From Pseudomonas uvaldensis (GTDB lineage: Bacteria; Pseudomonadota; Gammaproteobacteria; Pseudomonadales; Pseudomonadaceae): a stretch of 64,000 nucleotides of DNA. Below, piece by piece: positions 32,901 to 38,014 of this stretch. Location: positions 496,001-560,000 of the forward strand of contig NZ_JAIWKS010000002.1 of NCBI RefSeq assembly GCF_021271205.1, given 5' to 3'. Each line of letters opens with the position of its first letter. The first letter of the stretch is position 1. Position numbers and translations under genes: made by a program. The notes beneath the pieces were generated by a model that saw nothing but the letters and a program-made list of their open reading frames with translations, made no database searches and was not told the DNA's origin.

Positions 32901-35618
32901 ACCCCCAGCGCCTTCTATGCCTGGATGAAGCAGACCCGCGCCGCCCCCCATCGCCTGCGCTGCATTGTGTTCGGTGGTGAAGCCCTCGACGGCGCCGCAC
33001 TACGGCCCTGGTTCGCACGGCCGGACAGCCACCGTACACAACTGGTGAACATGTACGGCATTACCGAGACCACGGTGCACGTCACCTATCAAGCGATCGA
33101 AGCCGCCGACTGCACCTCCGACGCCGGACTGGTGCCCATCGGCCGGCCGATCCCGGATCTGCGCATCTACTTGCTCGATGAACATGGCGAGTTGGTACCC
33201 CAGGGTGTGGTCGGTGAGATCCATGTTGCCGGGCCTGGCCTTGCCCGGGGTTACCTGAACCGACCGGCCCTGGATGCCGAACGCTTCCGGCCTGCGCGGT
33301 TTGCCGGGAGTCGCGGCGAGCGGCTCTACAAGACCGGCGACCTGGCCCGCTGGACCGCCGACGGCCGGTTGCAGTACCTGGGTCGTAACGACCAGCAGGT
33401 CAAAGTGCGCGGCTTTCGCATAGAACTGGGAGAAATCGAAGCGCGCCTCGTGGCGCTGGACGGTATACGCTCGGCCGTGGTAGTGGCGCGTCAGGACGAG
33501 CCAGGGGATCCGCGCCTGGTCGCTTACCTGCTGGCCGAGTCGGGTGGCGATCTGGCACCGGGGACGCTGCGCGCTGCTCTGGCCGAACAGCTGCCAGCGC
33601 ACATGCTGCCCGGCGCCTATGTCCAGGTGCAAGAATGGCCGCTGACGGCCAACGGCAAACTGGATCGGCGTGCCTTGCCGGCGCCGGACCACCAGGCTCT
33701 GCAGCAACGCCCCTACACTCCGCCGCGCGGTGCCACGGAAACCTGTCTGGCGCAGCTGTGGTCGCAGTTGCTGGGGGTTGAGCAGGTCGGCCGTGAAGAT
33801 AACTTCTTTGCCCTCGGCGGACACTCGTTGCTGCTGGTGCAACTGCTCGACGGCCTGCGCGCGCAAGGCATGGACGTTACCGTGGGTGCGCTGTTCAACG
33901 CCGAGGACCTGGCTGCACTGGCCCGTCAGGTGGTGGCGCGGGATACCGCTGACTCTCAGGGCCTGCTGTGTATTCGTCCGGGCAGCGGTCGCCAGCCGCC
34001 CTTGTTTTTCATCCACGAGGGCACAGGCGAGGCGCTACCGTATGAACGGTTAGCCCGCCACCTGGATCCGGAACTCGGTGTCTACGCCGTGCAGGCCGCG
34101 GCCGAGTTGGAAGACGACATCGACAACCCAACCCTCGCCAAACGCTACATCACGCTGTTGCGCACTGTTCAGCCCGACGGTCCTTATCGGCTGGCGGGCT
34201 GGTCGGCCGGCGGTGTGCTGGCCTATGAAATGGCGCGCCAACTGCTGGGCGAGGATGAAAAAGTGGCGTTCCTCGGGCTGATCGACAGCAGTCAGCCAGG
34301 GGCATTGCGGGCACCGGTGTTGCCCTTCAGTCTCGACGAAAGCGATCTGCGTCAGCAATTGCTTGGCTACCTGGCCACCCAACAGGCCGATGACGACCGG
34401 GAGGCAACCTGGCACCGCGGCCTGGACCTCGACGCCGTGCTCGCCACGGCGCGCACCCGAGGTTGGTTGCCGCCGGCCTTTGATCGTTTGGCACTGATCC
34501 GCCGGGCGCGCCTGAACCTGACTCTGCGCAACGCGATGGTCCGCTACCGGCCGGCGCCACTGGGCTTGCCTGTGTATCTGTTCAGCGCGGTTTCGGCGCG
34601 TCCAGAGTTGATCGGTGCCCGGGATCTGGGCGCCGACTGGCGAGCGCTGCCGGGGGCGGATGTGGTGGAACAGCGGGTCGCAGGCGATCACTGGTCGATC
34701 ATGCGCGATCCGACGCATCTGCAGGGGCTGGCGGCCGCCCTGGAGCGGGCACTGGCACAGAGCGAGGCGCATCCGCTTCAACCTGTCGCCAGCCGTGCCA
34801 GCCTGACGTTACAAACCGGCTCGCCCACTGCGCCCTGCCTGTTCATGGTGCCGGGCGCGGGCGCCAACGTGAGCAGTTTCGTGCCTTTGGTGCGCCAGTT
34901 GGATGGGCGGTTGACGGTGATCGGGCTGCAAGCCCGTGGCCTCGATGGCCGCAGCGAACCCCATGGGTCGGTGCAGGCGGCGGCCCGCGCCTATGTGCGG
35001 GAAATCCGTGCCCAAGTGCCACAGGGTCCCTACTACCTGCTGGGACATTCGTTCGGTGGCTGGCTGGCCCTTGAAATCGCCCGTCAGTTGCAGGCGAGCG
35101 GTGCGCAGGTGGCACCGGTGCTGCTGATCGACAGCCGTGTACCGGGCAAGCGCATGACCCGCGACACCCGCGAGGCCTTGGGGCGCTACGTGGCGTTGCT
35201 GGAACTCGACGCCGGATGCAGCCTGGAGCTTGACCTGGACACCCTGGCGAATCAGGAGCCGGAAGAACAATGCGCCACGTTGCTGGAACGCATGCAGGTT
35301 GTCGGTCTGATGCCGACACAGGCCAGGCCCGCGTCACTGCTCGGCCCGCTGCGGGTGTTCCAGGCCAACCTGGCGACCGACTACCAGCCGACGCCGGCCT
35401 ACCCGGGCCCCGTGGTACTGCTGCAGGCCGAGCACGGCCGTGAACCACCCTCTTCGGTCGAACAGCACTGGGATGCCTTCGCCCTGGACTGCCAGCAATG
35501 CGTGATCGCCGACTGCGACCACTTGTCGATCCTCAAGGCACGAGCAGCACCCACCCTGGCCGCGCACCTGCGCCACCACTGGCCCGCGCTGGAGGCGCCG
35601 TTATCCCGTGAAGATTGA
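17820..35618 (+). CDS. Non-ribosomal peptide synthetase 2 (five modules, tandem TE)
   Basis: 5932-aa NRPS. A TubC-type docking domain (residues 1-54) is followed by five C-A-T modules and two thioesterases. Approximate residues: C1 70-535, A1 545-1045, T1 to 1125, C2 1145-1590, A2 1600-2095, T2 to 2175, C3 2200-2660, A3 2670-3165, T3 to 3245, C4 3270-3710, A4 3725-4220, T4 to 4305, C5 4320-4765, A5 4775-5280, T5 to 5365, TE1 5380-5645 (GWSAGG), TE2 5660-5920 (GHSFGG). Codes: A1 DLFNNALTYK (Ala-like), A2 DALWMGGTFK (Val), A3 DLFNNALVYK (Ala-like), A4 DVQFIAHVVK (Pro), A5 DFWNVGMVHK (Thr). C1 and C3 have HHxxxDH; C4 and C5 have canonical HHxxxDG; C2 has HHxxxDA. No epimerase domains. GTG 17820 overlaps the NRPS1 stop and has AAGGA nine bases before it. 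TE1 probably releases or cyclises the peptide. Confidence 0.95.
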   Translation: MTADQLLALLKHRGVTLSLRGDQLSVVADDEVLADQALIALLRSHKPALIEALRQPATPAARTSGLPVGTTQITPAMFDLCQLDQAQIESIVAGVPGGAANIQDIYPLVPLQAGILFHHLLQAHGDTYLLHVLLAFDDEACLQRFMEALNQAIARHDILRTALAWEGLDEPVQVVWRQAPLIMERFTTDQADVEVALRAHTDPRRQRLDLRQAPLMRAVAAEDPAGGRWLLQLLHHHAVMDHTSLERLVGEVAAIQQGRVDQLQPPQPFRDFVMRARQGLSEAQHTAFFSELLGDIDEPTAPCGLLDVRGDGSQVQTLEAPLPVTLSRRIRELSRRLQVSSASLFHLAWAMVLGKASGRDDVVFGTVMFGRLSGAAEAATAMGLFINTLPLRVRLAVPVEQALQQTHTLLSRLIAHEHAPLALAQRCSALPNGTALFSALLNYRHSAGNDQAPALAGMRVLGGEERTNYPFNLSVDDLGEGFSLSLQIDPQVGAAPVFGWLGSALENLLDALERQPDMLACHLSVLPEAERERLLQTFNATARERPAEDLLHRALEQQAARQPEAIAARFEAAGGAAPLTYGQLNRQANRLAHLLLQTGVRPDSRVAICLERGPHLLVALLGILKAGAAYVPLDPAYPRERLMHMLDDSTPRALLTVAALQSNVAVSDGCMLVCLDDPQTQARLAEQPADNPDPVQLGLGAHHLAYVIYTSGSTGTPKGVMIEHRNACNLLHWALHAFDAASLRDSLFATSINFDLAVFEYFVPLAAGATLHVASNALALLDHPVPVTLINSVPSALDALVGAQAIPTSTQVLNLAGEPLKQGLVEQIFANSAVRRLCNLYGPSETTTYSTWVSMDRDQGFVPGIGRPLDNTQVYLLDVHRQLVPLGVTGEIYIGGAGVARGYLNRPALTEERFVQDPFASEAGARMYRTGDLGRWTSDGQLLYQGRNDFQVKVRGYRIELGEIESAISRVPGVQHAVVVARQDVPGDPRLVAYWVMQPEAPVSEAQLHDALAATLPEYMQPSAYVALPALPLTPNGKLDRSALPVPDQAVDGPFEAPQGPLETQLATIWGRLLGLAQVGRQAHFFQSGGHSLLAVQLVSQLRQQLRIELPLARVFEHPILQQQARAIEALAAAGQLGAAPIPVAARQAPLPLSFAQRRLWFIAHLDAQASAAYHMAGGLRLRGELHEPALRAALSRIVERHEALRTRFVAEGGEPCQVIDPPADFSLRSVDLRGQPATAFQAHCVEAAEAPFDLTRGPLIRGCLLRLADQEHVLLVTLHHIVGDAWSLGVLTRELSELYRAFIQDRADPLPPLAIQYADYAMWQRSPRQVQRVNEQLDYWRAQLADAPALLQLTLDRPRPAQQDFTGASLDVSMEAALVQALRQLSERHGNTLFMTVLAAWSVVLARLSGQDDLVIGSVLANRTRVEIEPLIGFFINTQALRVRFADALRVDQLLAQVRRTALEAQAHQDVAFEQVVEALNPPRSLAHSPIFQVMFAWQNAPQPSLELGTLELTPLTTTEDSAKFDLTLNLHERDGMIAGRLTYATALFDAATMQRHWQALCTTLQAMIDDDRQTLDGLSILGDDERHQVLHGFNDTAHDYPADEPLHSLFEAQARRRPEATAIQDVTGSMSYRQLDQRAEQLAHWLAAQGIGEGARVALCLERGPRLIMAILAILKNGATYVPIDTATPTQRQRALLDDCASAWLLVDEWPAAPLEAPTACRVLVPWESDLFLDDDAPRRLVNAAPANAPAYIMYTSGSTGVPKGVQVPHRAVARLVINNGFADFTAQDRIALAANPAFDASTLEIWGALLNGGCLVVCPRQTVLDAGRLNEHLLRHEVSVLWLTAGLFHRFADALAPAFAALRLLMVGGDVLDPRCIERVLRRSPPGELLNGYGPTESTTFATTHRITLEDALAGDIPIGRPIGNTQVYVLDEQRQALPIGVAGELYIGGDGLALGYLNQAQLSEERFVTNPFSPGTRLYRTGDLVRWRADGVLMFLGRNDLQVKVRGFRIELGEIEAQLKALPGISEAVVRVDAQQRLLAYFSATQAQQPNELRGRLAAVLPDYMLPAAFVQVEAFSLTANGKLDRRALPEPGEEHFALQHYEAPQGPVETRLAELWAHTLGVPRVGRQDNFFALGGHSLLAVQLVEQLRVDGWAIDVRTLFGAPTVSALAAILAKPGETSTDAPDAAGGPLPPGCTRITPDLLPLVDLTQAQVDRIVAGVEGGATNVQDIYPLAPLQEGLFFHYLLQDQGDTYLLHTTLAFDQETGLDAFCEALQRVIDRHDILRTALAWVDLDQPVQVVWRTAPLPVEVLRITQDDALAQLQAHTDPRQLRLDIRQAPLLRVVKAFDAAQQRWLLQVLHHHLVLDHTTLERMVEEIVLIQQGRNSALREPVPFRRFVAHARRNQDSARQQAFFQSMLSDVSEPTAPFGLLDVQNTGVLDEVRAPLEPALATTLRQAARQHRVGVASLFHLAMALVLGKATGRADVVFGTVLLGRLQGVQGADQALGVFINTLPLRIGFAQRSVVDSLQHTHQALSALLEHEHTPLALAQRCSSVPSGTPLFCALLNFRYSLEDTPHQQVEGMRVLSNAERTNYPFTFSVDDLGQGFSLTAQIAGKVGAQRAWSFMHCALESLVEALNTDPQRLARSLDVLPVQERQQLARFNATQRALPERALLHERFEAQARLTPGAVAVRCKNRELTYAQLDRQARLLARHLQALGVGPDQRVGIHLRRSPELVVALFAVLKAGGAYVPLDPAYPAQRLAYMLEDSAPLAILAMSDAPLTLILASDCQRLNVDEVLRGGDAPQGDAPLDTALEPHHLAYMIYTSGSTGQPKGVMIEHRNARNFLDWALRSFSAQTLERSLFSTSINFDLSVFECFAPLSCGGTLELVDDALALLDQRPDLSLLNTVPSALDALLRADALAASLECVNLAGEALPRALVERLFADSAVRQVNNLYGPTETTVYSTWVSMDRDRGFQPHIGRPIDNTQVHVLDEALQPLPVGVPGELYIGGAGVGRGYHRRPELTRERFLADPFSSDPTARLYRTGDLGFWDAEGQLHYLGRNDFQVKIRGFRIELGEVEAALLALPQVSAAAVLALAREGREPALVAYAVAAEDHGPLVATALRDALAEVLPGHMVPALIVALDTLPLTPNGKLDRAALPRPGEDAWSTQAYEAPRGEQECLMAEIWCDLLGVARVGRHDDFFELGGHSLLAVQWVSRVRQRLGLELPLATLYAHPSVAGLAPLLVNAAHSTLTGIPVLPQTAARPLSFAQQRLWFIARLDAQASAAYHISGALRLDGELDENALRNALARIVERHAVLRARFIEQDGEVRQVIDPTPRWDFERVELAEAADLQPAMAHEAARPFDLSEGPLLRVWLARLGAQRHVLHVTLHHIIADGWSIGVLIDELSVLYKAFHGNAPDSLAPLAIQYADYAAWQRDWLAGERGARQLAYWLEHLREAPERVDLPTDRPRPPRQDFAGARLEVALDEPTASALKALGRRHGTSLYMTLLAAWAVVVARLSGQARVVIGTPVANRTRSEVEPLIGFFVNTQALCVDLSGAPEVGQLLAQVREHALQAQAHQDVPFEHVVEALNPPRSLAHTPVFQLMFAWQNAPRSSLDLDGLSLTPLSGEQTTAPFDLSLELYEAEGRIIGGLNYATALYDCASVSRHWSYLIQVLRQFIADDRQAVTHLALVDADERQRLLHQLNPAPTPFPEASWVHRPFERQALLRPDAIAVELHGRGLSYGELDRQANHLAWAMIDQGAGPGQRVAIHLPRSLEMVLALVATLKTGAAYVPLDPSQPIARRQGIIDDCQPCLLLWDIEHVEALQTGEGCRTLSVRLSATATPAPAAPPLAQPSPDDLAYVMYTSGSTGLPKGVAMGHLALSNLLTWQAGHALPGAARTLQFAALGFDVAFQEMFSTLGSGGTLVLLDEARRLDLDALPQWLCDNRIERLFLPYIALAALAERWSEAPLALPALRDVIVAGEALRITAALRAFFRQHPQARLHNHYGPTETHVVCAHTLGDDPEQWADVPVIGRPIANTQVCLLDPHGQWVPQGAVGELHVAGLALAQGYLNRPDLTAERFIDHPLDQRCGARLYKTGDLARWTAEGTLQYLGRNDSQVKIRGYRVELAEVESRLDQVPGIRESVVVVQRDERGEPRLVAYFNAAHALSPLALRSQLSERLPEYMVPAAFVQLASLPLTANGKVDRLRLPAPTPESFAQTPYSAPRGELEIGLAAIWSELLGVEPIGREDDFFALGGHSLLALRLLAQVRHRLGLEVPLSAVFAQPRLHAMATLLGSSVHNRQAPLPEADRSQPLPLSFAQQNLWLIQQLNPDSTAAFNMPAGLRLRGQLDENALRRALDRIVARHESLRTRFVSLSGQARQVIDPPAALPLVSLDLSTGGATEWQAHCAEEAGRPFDLTVQWPVRARLLRLEADDHILLVTVHHLVSDGWSMGVLTDEFSQLYRAFSQGRDDPLPALTHQYGDYTLWQRQWLQGDELQRQRSYWTAHLGAAPTCVTLPTDRPRPPRLDYAGASLPVHIDAELTQGLKTLSQRHGVTLYMTLLAAWSVVVSRFSGQAQVVIGSPIANRARVELEPLIGFFVNFQALCIDLDEGPRVDALLTQVRALALAAQDHQDLPFEQVIEALNPPRSQAHNAVFQLMLAWQNAPRGELDLGNGLQLESVGAPVTTAKFDLALDVHEAGGVIQGGFNYATALFDAATVARHWHALLSVLRAMVADDQQTVATIDLLSPAERQQLLDGFNPVAPLAPASGERLHQRFEAQAAHRGDAIALQYGTQTLTYRALNQRANRLAHRLRELGVGPESRVAIHAERGLDMLVGILASFKAGGAYVPLDPVYPAQRLNFILGDSSPRVVLTLGTLPPALQVPAACTILSLDPHRGNWSEQPGTDLPADPQASDTDLAYIIYTSGSTGVPKGVMVEHRAVLRLFSATEGWFGFNERDVWTLFHSFAFDFSVWEIWGALLHGGRLVVVPYLTSRSPQDFYDLLVDTGVTVLNQTPSAFYAWMKQTRAAPHRLRCIVFGGEALDGAALRPWFARPDSHRTQLVNMYGITETTVHVTYQAIEAADCTSDAGLVPIGRPIPDLRIYLLDEHGELVPQGVVGEIHVAGPGLARGYLNRPALDAERFRPARFAGSRGERLYKTGDLARWTADGRLQYLGRNDQQVKVRGFRIELGEIEARLVALDGIRSAVVVARQDEPGDPRLVAYLLAESGGDLAPGTLRAALAEQLPAHMLPGAYVQVQEWPLTANGKLDRRALPAPDHQALQQRPYTPPRGATETCLAQLWSQLLGVEQVGREDNFFALGGHSLLLVQLLDGLRAQGMDVTVGALFNAEDLAALARQVVARDTADSQGLLCIRPGSGRQPPLFFIHEGTGEALPYERLARHLDPELGVYAVQAAAELEDDIDNPTLAKRYITLLRTVQPDGPYRLAGWSAGGVLAYEMARQLLGEDEKVAFLGLIDSSQPGALRAPVLPFSLDESDLRQQLLGYLATQQADDDREATWHRGLDLDAVLATARTRGWLPPAFDRLALIRRARLNLTLRNAMVRYRPAPLGLPVYLFSAVSARPELIGARDLGADWRALPGADVVEQRVAGDHWSIMRDPTHLQGLAAALERALAQSEAHPLQPVASRASLTLQTGSPTAPCLFMVPGAGANVSSFVPLVRQLDGRLTVIGLQARGLDGRSEPHGSVQAAARAYVREIRAQVPQGPYYLLGHSFGGWLALEIARQLQASGAQVAPVLLIDSRVPGKRMTRDTREALGRYVALLELDAGCSLELDLDTLANQEPEEQCATLLERMQVVGLMPTQARPASLLGPLRVFQANLATDYQPTPAYPGPVVLLQAEHGREPPSSVEQHWDAFALDCQQCVIADCDHLSILKARAAPTLAAHLRHHWPALEAPLSRED
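23085..24284 (+). repeat. Duplicated Val A-T segment, copy 2
   Basis: Partner of 10081-11280: NRPS2 module 2 adenylation core and carrier. Long stretches are base-identical, including the whole binding-pocket region. The flanks (A-domain N-terminus and the region after the carrier helix) differ clearly. Confidence 0.9.
33960..35580 (+). other. Tandem thioesterase domains of NRPS2
   Basis: TE1 has nucleophile motif GWSAGG and a late His in GDHWSIM. TE2 has GHSFGG and a His in CDHLSIL. Tandem TEs are common at the ends of Pseudomonas lipopeptide synthetases. The first usually cyclises or releases, and the second aids turnover or proofreading (family knowledge, not shown here). Confidence 0.85.
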
Positions 35619-37032
35619 CGCAGGCTCACGCACATCCGCTCCCCGAACTGGGCGCGACCTTGCTCACGGAGCGGGTACTCAGCCGCTATTGCGGTCAGGC
35701 TCGCTCCCACAAGGGGCCCGGGCGATCCGGCTCTGGCTGTGGGCCTGGCTCGGCCAGGTCGCTTCGACCCTGGGATCGGCCCTCGCGGCTTTCAGCCTGG
35801 GCATCTGGTTGTTGCAGCAACAGGCCAGTGTCACCGACTACGCCTGGGTCATCGCCTTGTCGGCTTTGCCCGGCCTGCTCCTGGCACCGCTGACCGGCTG
35901 GCTGGTGGACCGTTGCGAGGCGCGGGCGATTCTGCTCGGTGTCGAAGGCTGCAGTGGCCTCGCCGCGCTGGTGCTGTGGTGGTTGTTCGACCAAGGGGCA
36001 TTGGATCGCGGCCAGGTGTATGCCTTTGCCGCGATCAACTCCAGTGCGCTGGTGGTGCGCATGCTGGTCTGCCAGGCGGCGATCCCGCGCTTGCTGCACA
36101 GCCCTCGCGCCATCGGACGGGCCAATGGCCTGATGCAATTGATGGTTGGCTTGCCGCAGCTGCTCGCGCCGACCCTGGCGGCACTGCTGCTGGATGGCAT
36201 TGGCGTTCCCGGGGTGCTGTTGCTGGATGTGGGCGCGGTACTGTTTTCCGCTGGCATCCTGACTTGGCTGGCGGTGGTCGCTTCGGCGCTGCGCGTCAGT
36301 GGCACCGGCCGCGCAGCGCCCACCGTTGGCCCGCCGAGCGCACTGGCCGTGCTGCGCGGCCGTCCGGCTTTGTGGGCACTGTTAGGCTACCTGGCGTTGG
36401 AACACCTGATGCTCGGCCTGGCCTCGGCGCTGTTGTCACCGTTGGTGATGGAGCGCCATTCGGTGCTGATGCTGGGCACTGTGATGACCTGCGGCGGCCT
36501 GGGCATGCTCGCCGGCTCGTTGTGGGTGGTGGCCAGGCCACCCGCCCGGCTGATCCGCACCGTATTGCTCGCGGATCTGTTGCTGGGCGCCAGCGTGCTA
36601 GGCATCGGCATCAGCGACTCCCCAGTGCTGCTGTACGCAGCGGCTTTCGTTGCGTTTGGCTGCTTCTCGCTGAGCACCAGCAGCGACCAGAGCTTCTGGC
36701 AGCGCAGCCTGCCTGCCGAAGTGCTGGGACGCGTCCTGTCGACGCGGCAGATGGTTTGCCTTTTGGCGATGCCAATCGGAGCATTGGGCGCCGGCACCCT
36801 GGCGGACACTTGGGCGATCCCGCTGTTGAGTGCCCCTGGCGACTGGAAAGCTACACTCGCCCCGGTACTGGGTAGCGGCAAGATCGGCGGTCTGAGCTTG
36901 CTGTTTGCCATCGCTGGTTTTTTGTATGTGCTGCTGGCTTGTCTCGGTCTGCTGATCAAGCCGCTACGACGGCTGGCACCGGGATGGGCGGGAGCACCTG
37001 CGCCGTTTGTGCCAGACGTGGAACCTTGTTGA
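35608..37032 (+). CDS. MFS exporter of the NRPS cluster
   Basis: 474-aa integral membrane protein with about 12 hydrophobic segments, resembling the EntS-like drug/siderophore exporter branch of the major facilitator superfamily: ALSALPGLLLAPLTGWLVDR is the loop 2-3 signature region, followed by AAINSSALVVRML, GLPQLLAPTLAALLLDG and VLSTRQMVCLLAMPIGALGAG. The first 35 residues are polar and cytoplasmic. GTG 35608 lies inside the end of NRPS2 (11-base overlap) with GGAGG 12 bases before it, so it is translationally coupled to the synthetase and most likely exports the peptide. The cluster has no MacAB-type or PleABC-type genes in this window. Confidence 0.9.
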   Translation: MKIDAGSRTSAPRTGRDLAHGAGTQPLLRSGSLPQGARAIRLWLWAWLGQVASTLGSALAAFSLGIWLLQQQASVTDYAWVIALSALPGLLLAPLTGWLVDRCEARAILLGVEGCSGLAALVLWWLFDQGALDRGQVYAFAAINSSALVVRMLVCQAAIPRLLHSPRAIGRANGLMQLMVGLPQLLAPTLAALLLDGIGVPGVLLLDVGAVLFSAGILTWLAVVASALRVSGTGRAAPTVGPPSALAVLRGRPALWALLGYLALEHLMLGLASALLSPLVMERHSVLMLGTVMTCGGLGMLAGSLWVVARPPARLIRTVLLADLLLGASVLGIGISDSPVLLYAAAFVAFGCFSLSTSSDQSFWQRSLPAEVLGRVLSTRQMVCLLAMPIGALGAGTLADTWAIPLLSAPGDWKATLAPVLGSGKIGGLSLLFAIAGFLYVLLACLGLLIKPLRRLAPGWAGAPAPFVPDVEPC

Positions 37033-37086
37033 ATCCAGGCTCTGTTTGAAAAGTCTTGAGACGAAGGTCAGGAACAGTCCGCAGGT

Positions 37087-37878
37087 TCAACTCGACGTAA
37101 GCGCATCCTGCTTCGACGTAAAGAAACGAGCAAACAACTCGGACTGTGACTTGATGTTCAATTTCGAGTAGATATTGCGACGGTGCACTTTTATCGTTTC
37201 GGCTGACAGGGAAAGTTTACCCGCGACTTCCTTATTGGAAAAACCACTCAGCAATAATTTGAGCACATCATTCTCCCGCGTAGTCAACGGCGTGCCGAGT
37301 GAGGACATTGTCTCCGGCCATGGGGCTGGCGCGGTAAAATCCTTCGCGACGTCAACCTCGAAATTCATGCGCTGATGCATGAGTGCCGTCACCCAGGGCT
37401 TGATAAGATCAAGCGTGGTTATCTGCTCCTGACTGAAGCGGATATGACTTCCAAAAGAAACGCACAAGGTTCTTTCCGCATCGAGCCTGACGTTGTATTG
37501 CGCCTCATCCACCGAAATATACTGTTCAAAATACTGATGGTAATACTCCGTCTCGAGAAAGTGCTCAGGTGCGACATCGAGCATATGAAAGAAGCCGCTT
37601 TGAGGGTCCTCTCGATCAGCTATGTAGAACGGATCCAGCATGTAAAGTCCCTTCACATAGCGATGGATAAACGCATCGACTTCTTCTGTGTCGGCTACTT
37701 CAGGAAGGCTGACAACTTGCACTTGATGATTGCTGAAGATCAGTACAACCCAGTTGTCGACCTGCACGTATTCATTCAACAAACGAACAAGTGAGCTCCA
37801 GAATTCTGGACGGTTCAATCGCATGATCAATTGTCCAATCGATCGATGCCAAGCCAGGCTATGGAGGTCGAGAGGCAT
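37087..37878 (-). CDS. LuxR-type transcriptional regulator
   Basis: 263-aa regulator. Residues about 195-255 form a LuxR/FixJ helix-turn-helix (LTTRENDVLKLLLSGFSNKE, then LSLSAETIKVHRRNIYSKL). The N-terminal 180 residues are not an obvious acyl-homoserine-lactone domain or receiver; they are a sensor-like region (DNWVVLIFSNHQVQVV, GLYMLDPFYIADRED) seen in LuxR proteins beside polyamine-related genes. AAGGGG lies six bases before ATG 37878. It converges on the NRPS/MFS operon and diverges from a polyamine-type binding protein. LuxR proteins without AHL domains flank many Pseudomonas lipopeptide clusters, so it could control either neighbour. Confidence 0.88.
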   Translation of the reverse strand: MPLDLHSLAWHRSIGQLIMRLNRPEFWSSLVRLLNEYVQVDNWVVLIFSNHQVQVVSLPEVADTEEVDAFIHRYVKGLYMLDPFYIADREDPQSGFFHMLDVAPEHFLETEYYHQYFEQYISVDEAQYNVRLDAERTLCVSFGSHIRFSQEQITTLDLIKPWVTALMHQRMNFEVDVAKDFTAPAPWPETMSSLGTPLTTRENDVLKLLLSGFSNKEVAGKLSLSAETIKVHRRNIYSKLNIKSQSELFARFFTSKQDALTSS

Positions 37879-37950
37879 TTTCTACCCCTTTTGGGTTAGG
37901 GATTCGTCGGGCGCGGATAAGTATTCGTAGGTATTTACTCTCCGTCAATG

Positions 37951-37996
37951 CCCGGTATATTCGCTACCGGGTTACGAGGACCATGAGGGCCCTCGT
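37951..37996. promoter_or_regulatory. Pair of inverted repeats between luxR-type and potF-like genes
   Basis: CCCGGTA-TATTCGC-TACCGGG (37951-37971) is a perfect seven-base inverted repeat. Directly after it, ACGAGG-N11-CCTCGT (37974-37996) encloses the palindrome GAGGGCCCTC. Both sit 20-65 bases before the potF-like start, a position suited to operators of the divergent LuxR protein or to a leader hairpin. Confidence 0.5.
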
Positions 37997-38014
37997 CTTG
38001 ACAAGGATAGTTGT

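Noticed and set aside
9000..35000. Many long antisense frames over the NRPS genes
   Set aside because: Created by high-GC codon bias; their translations are His/Gln/Arg-rich without domains.
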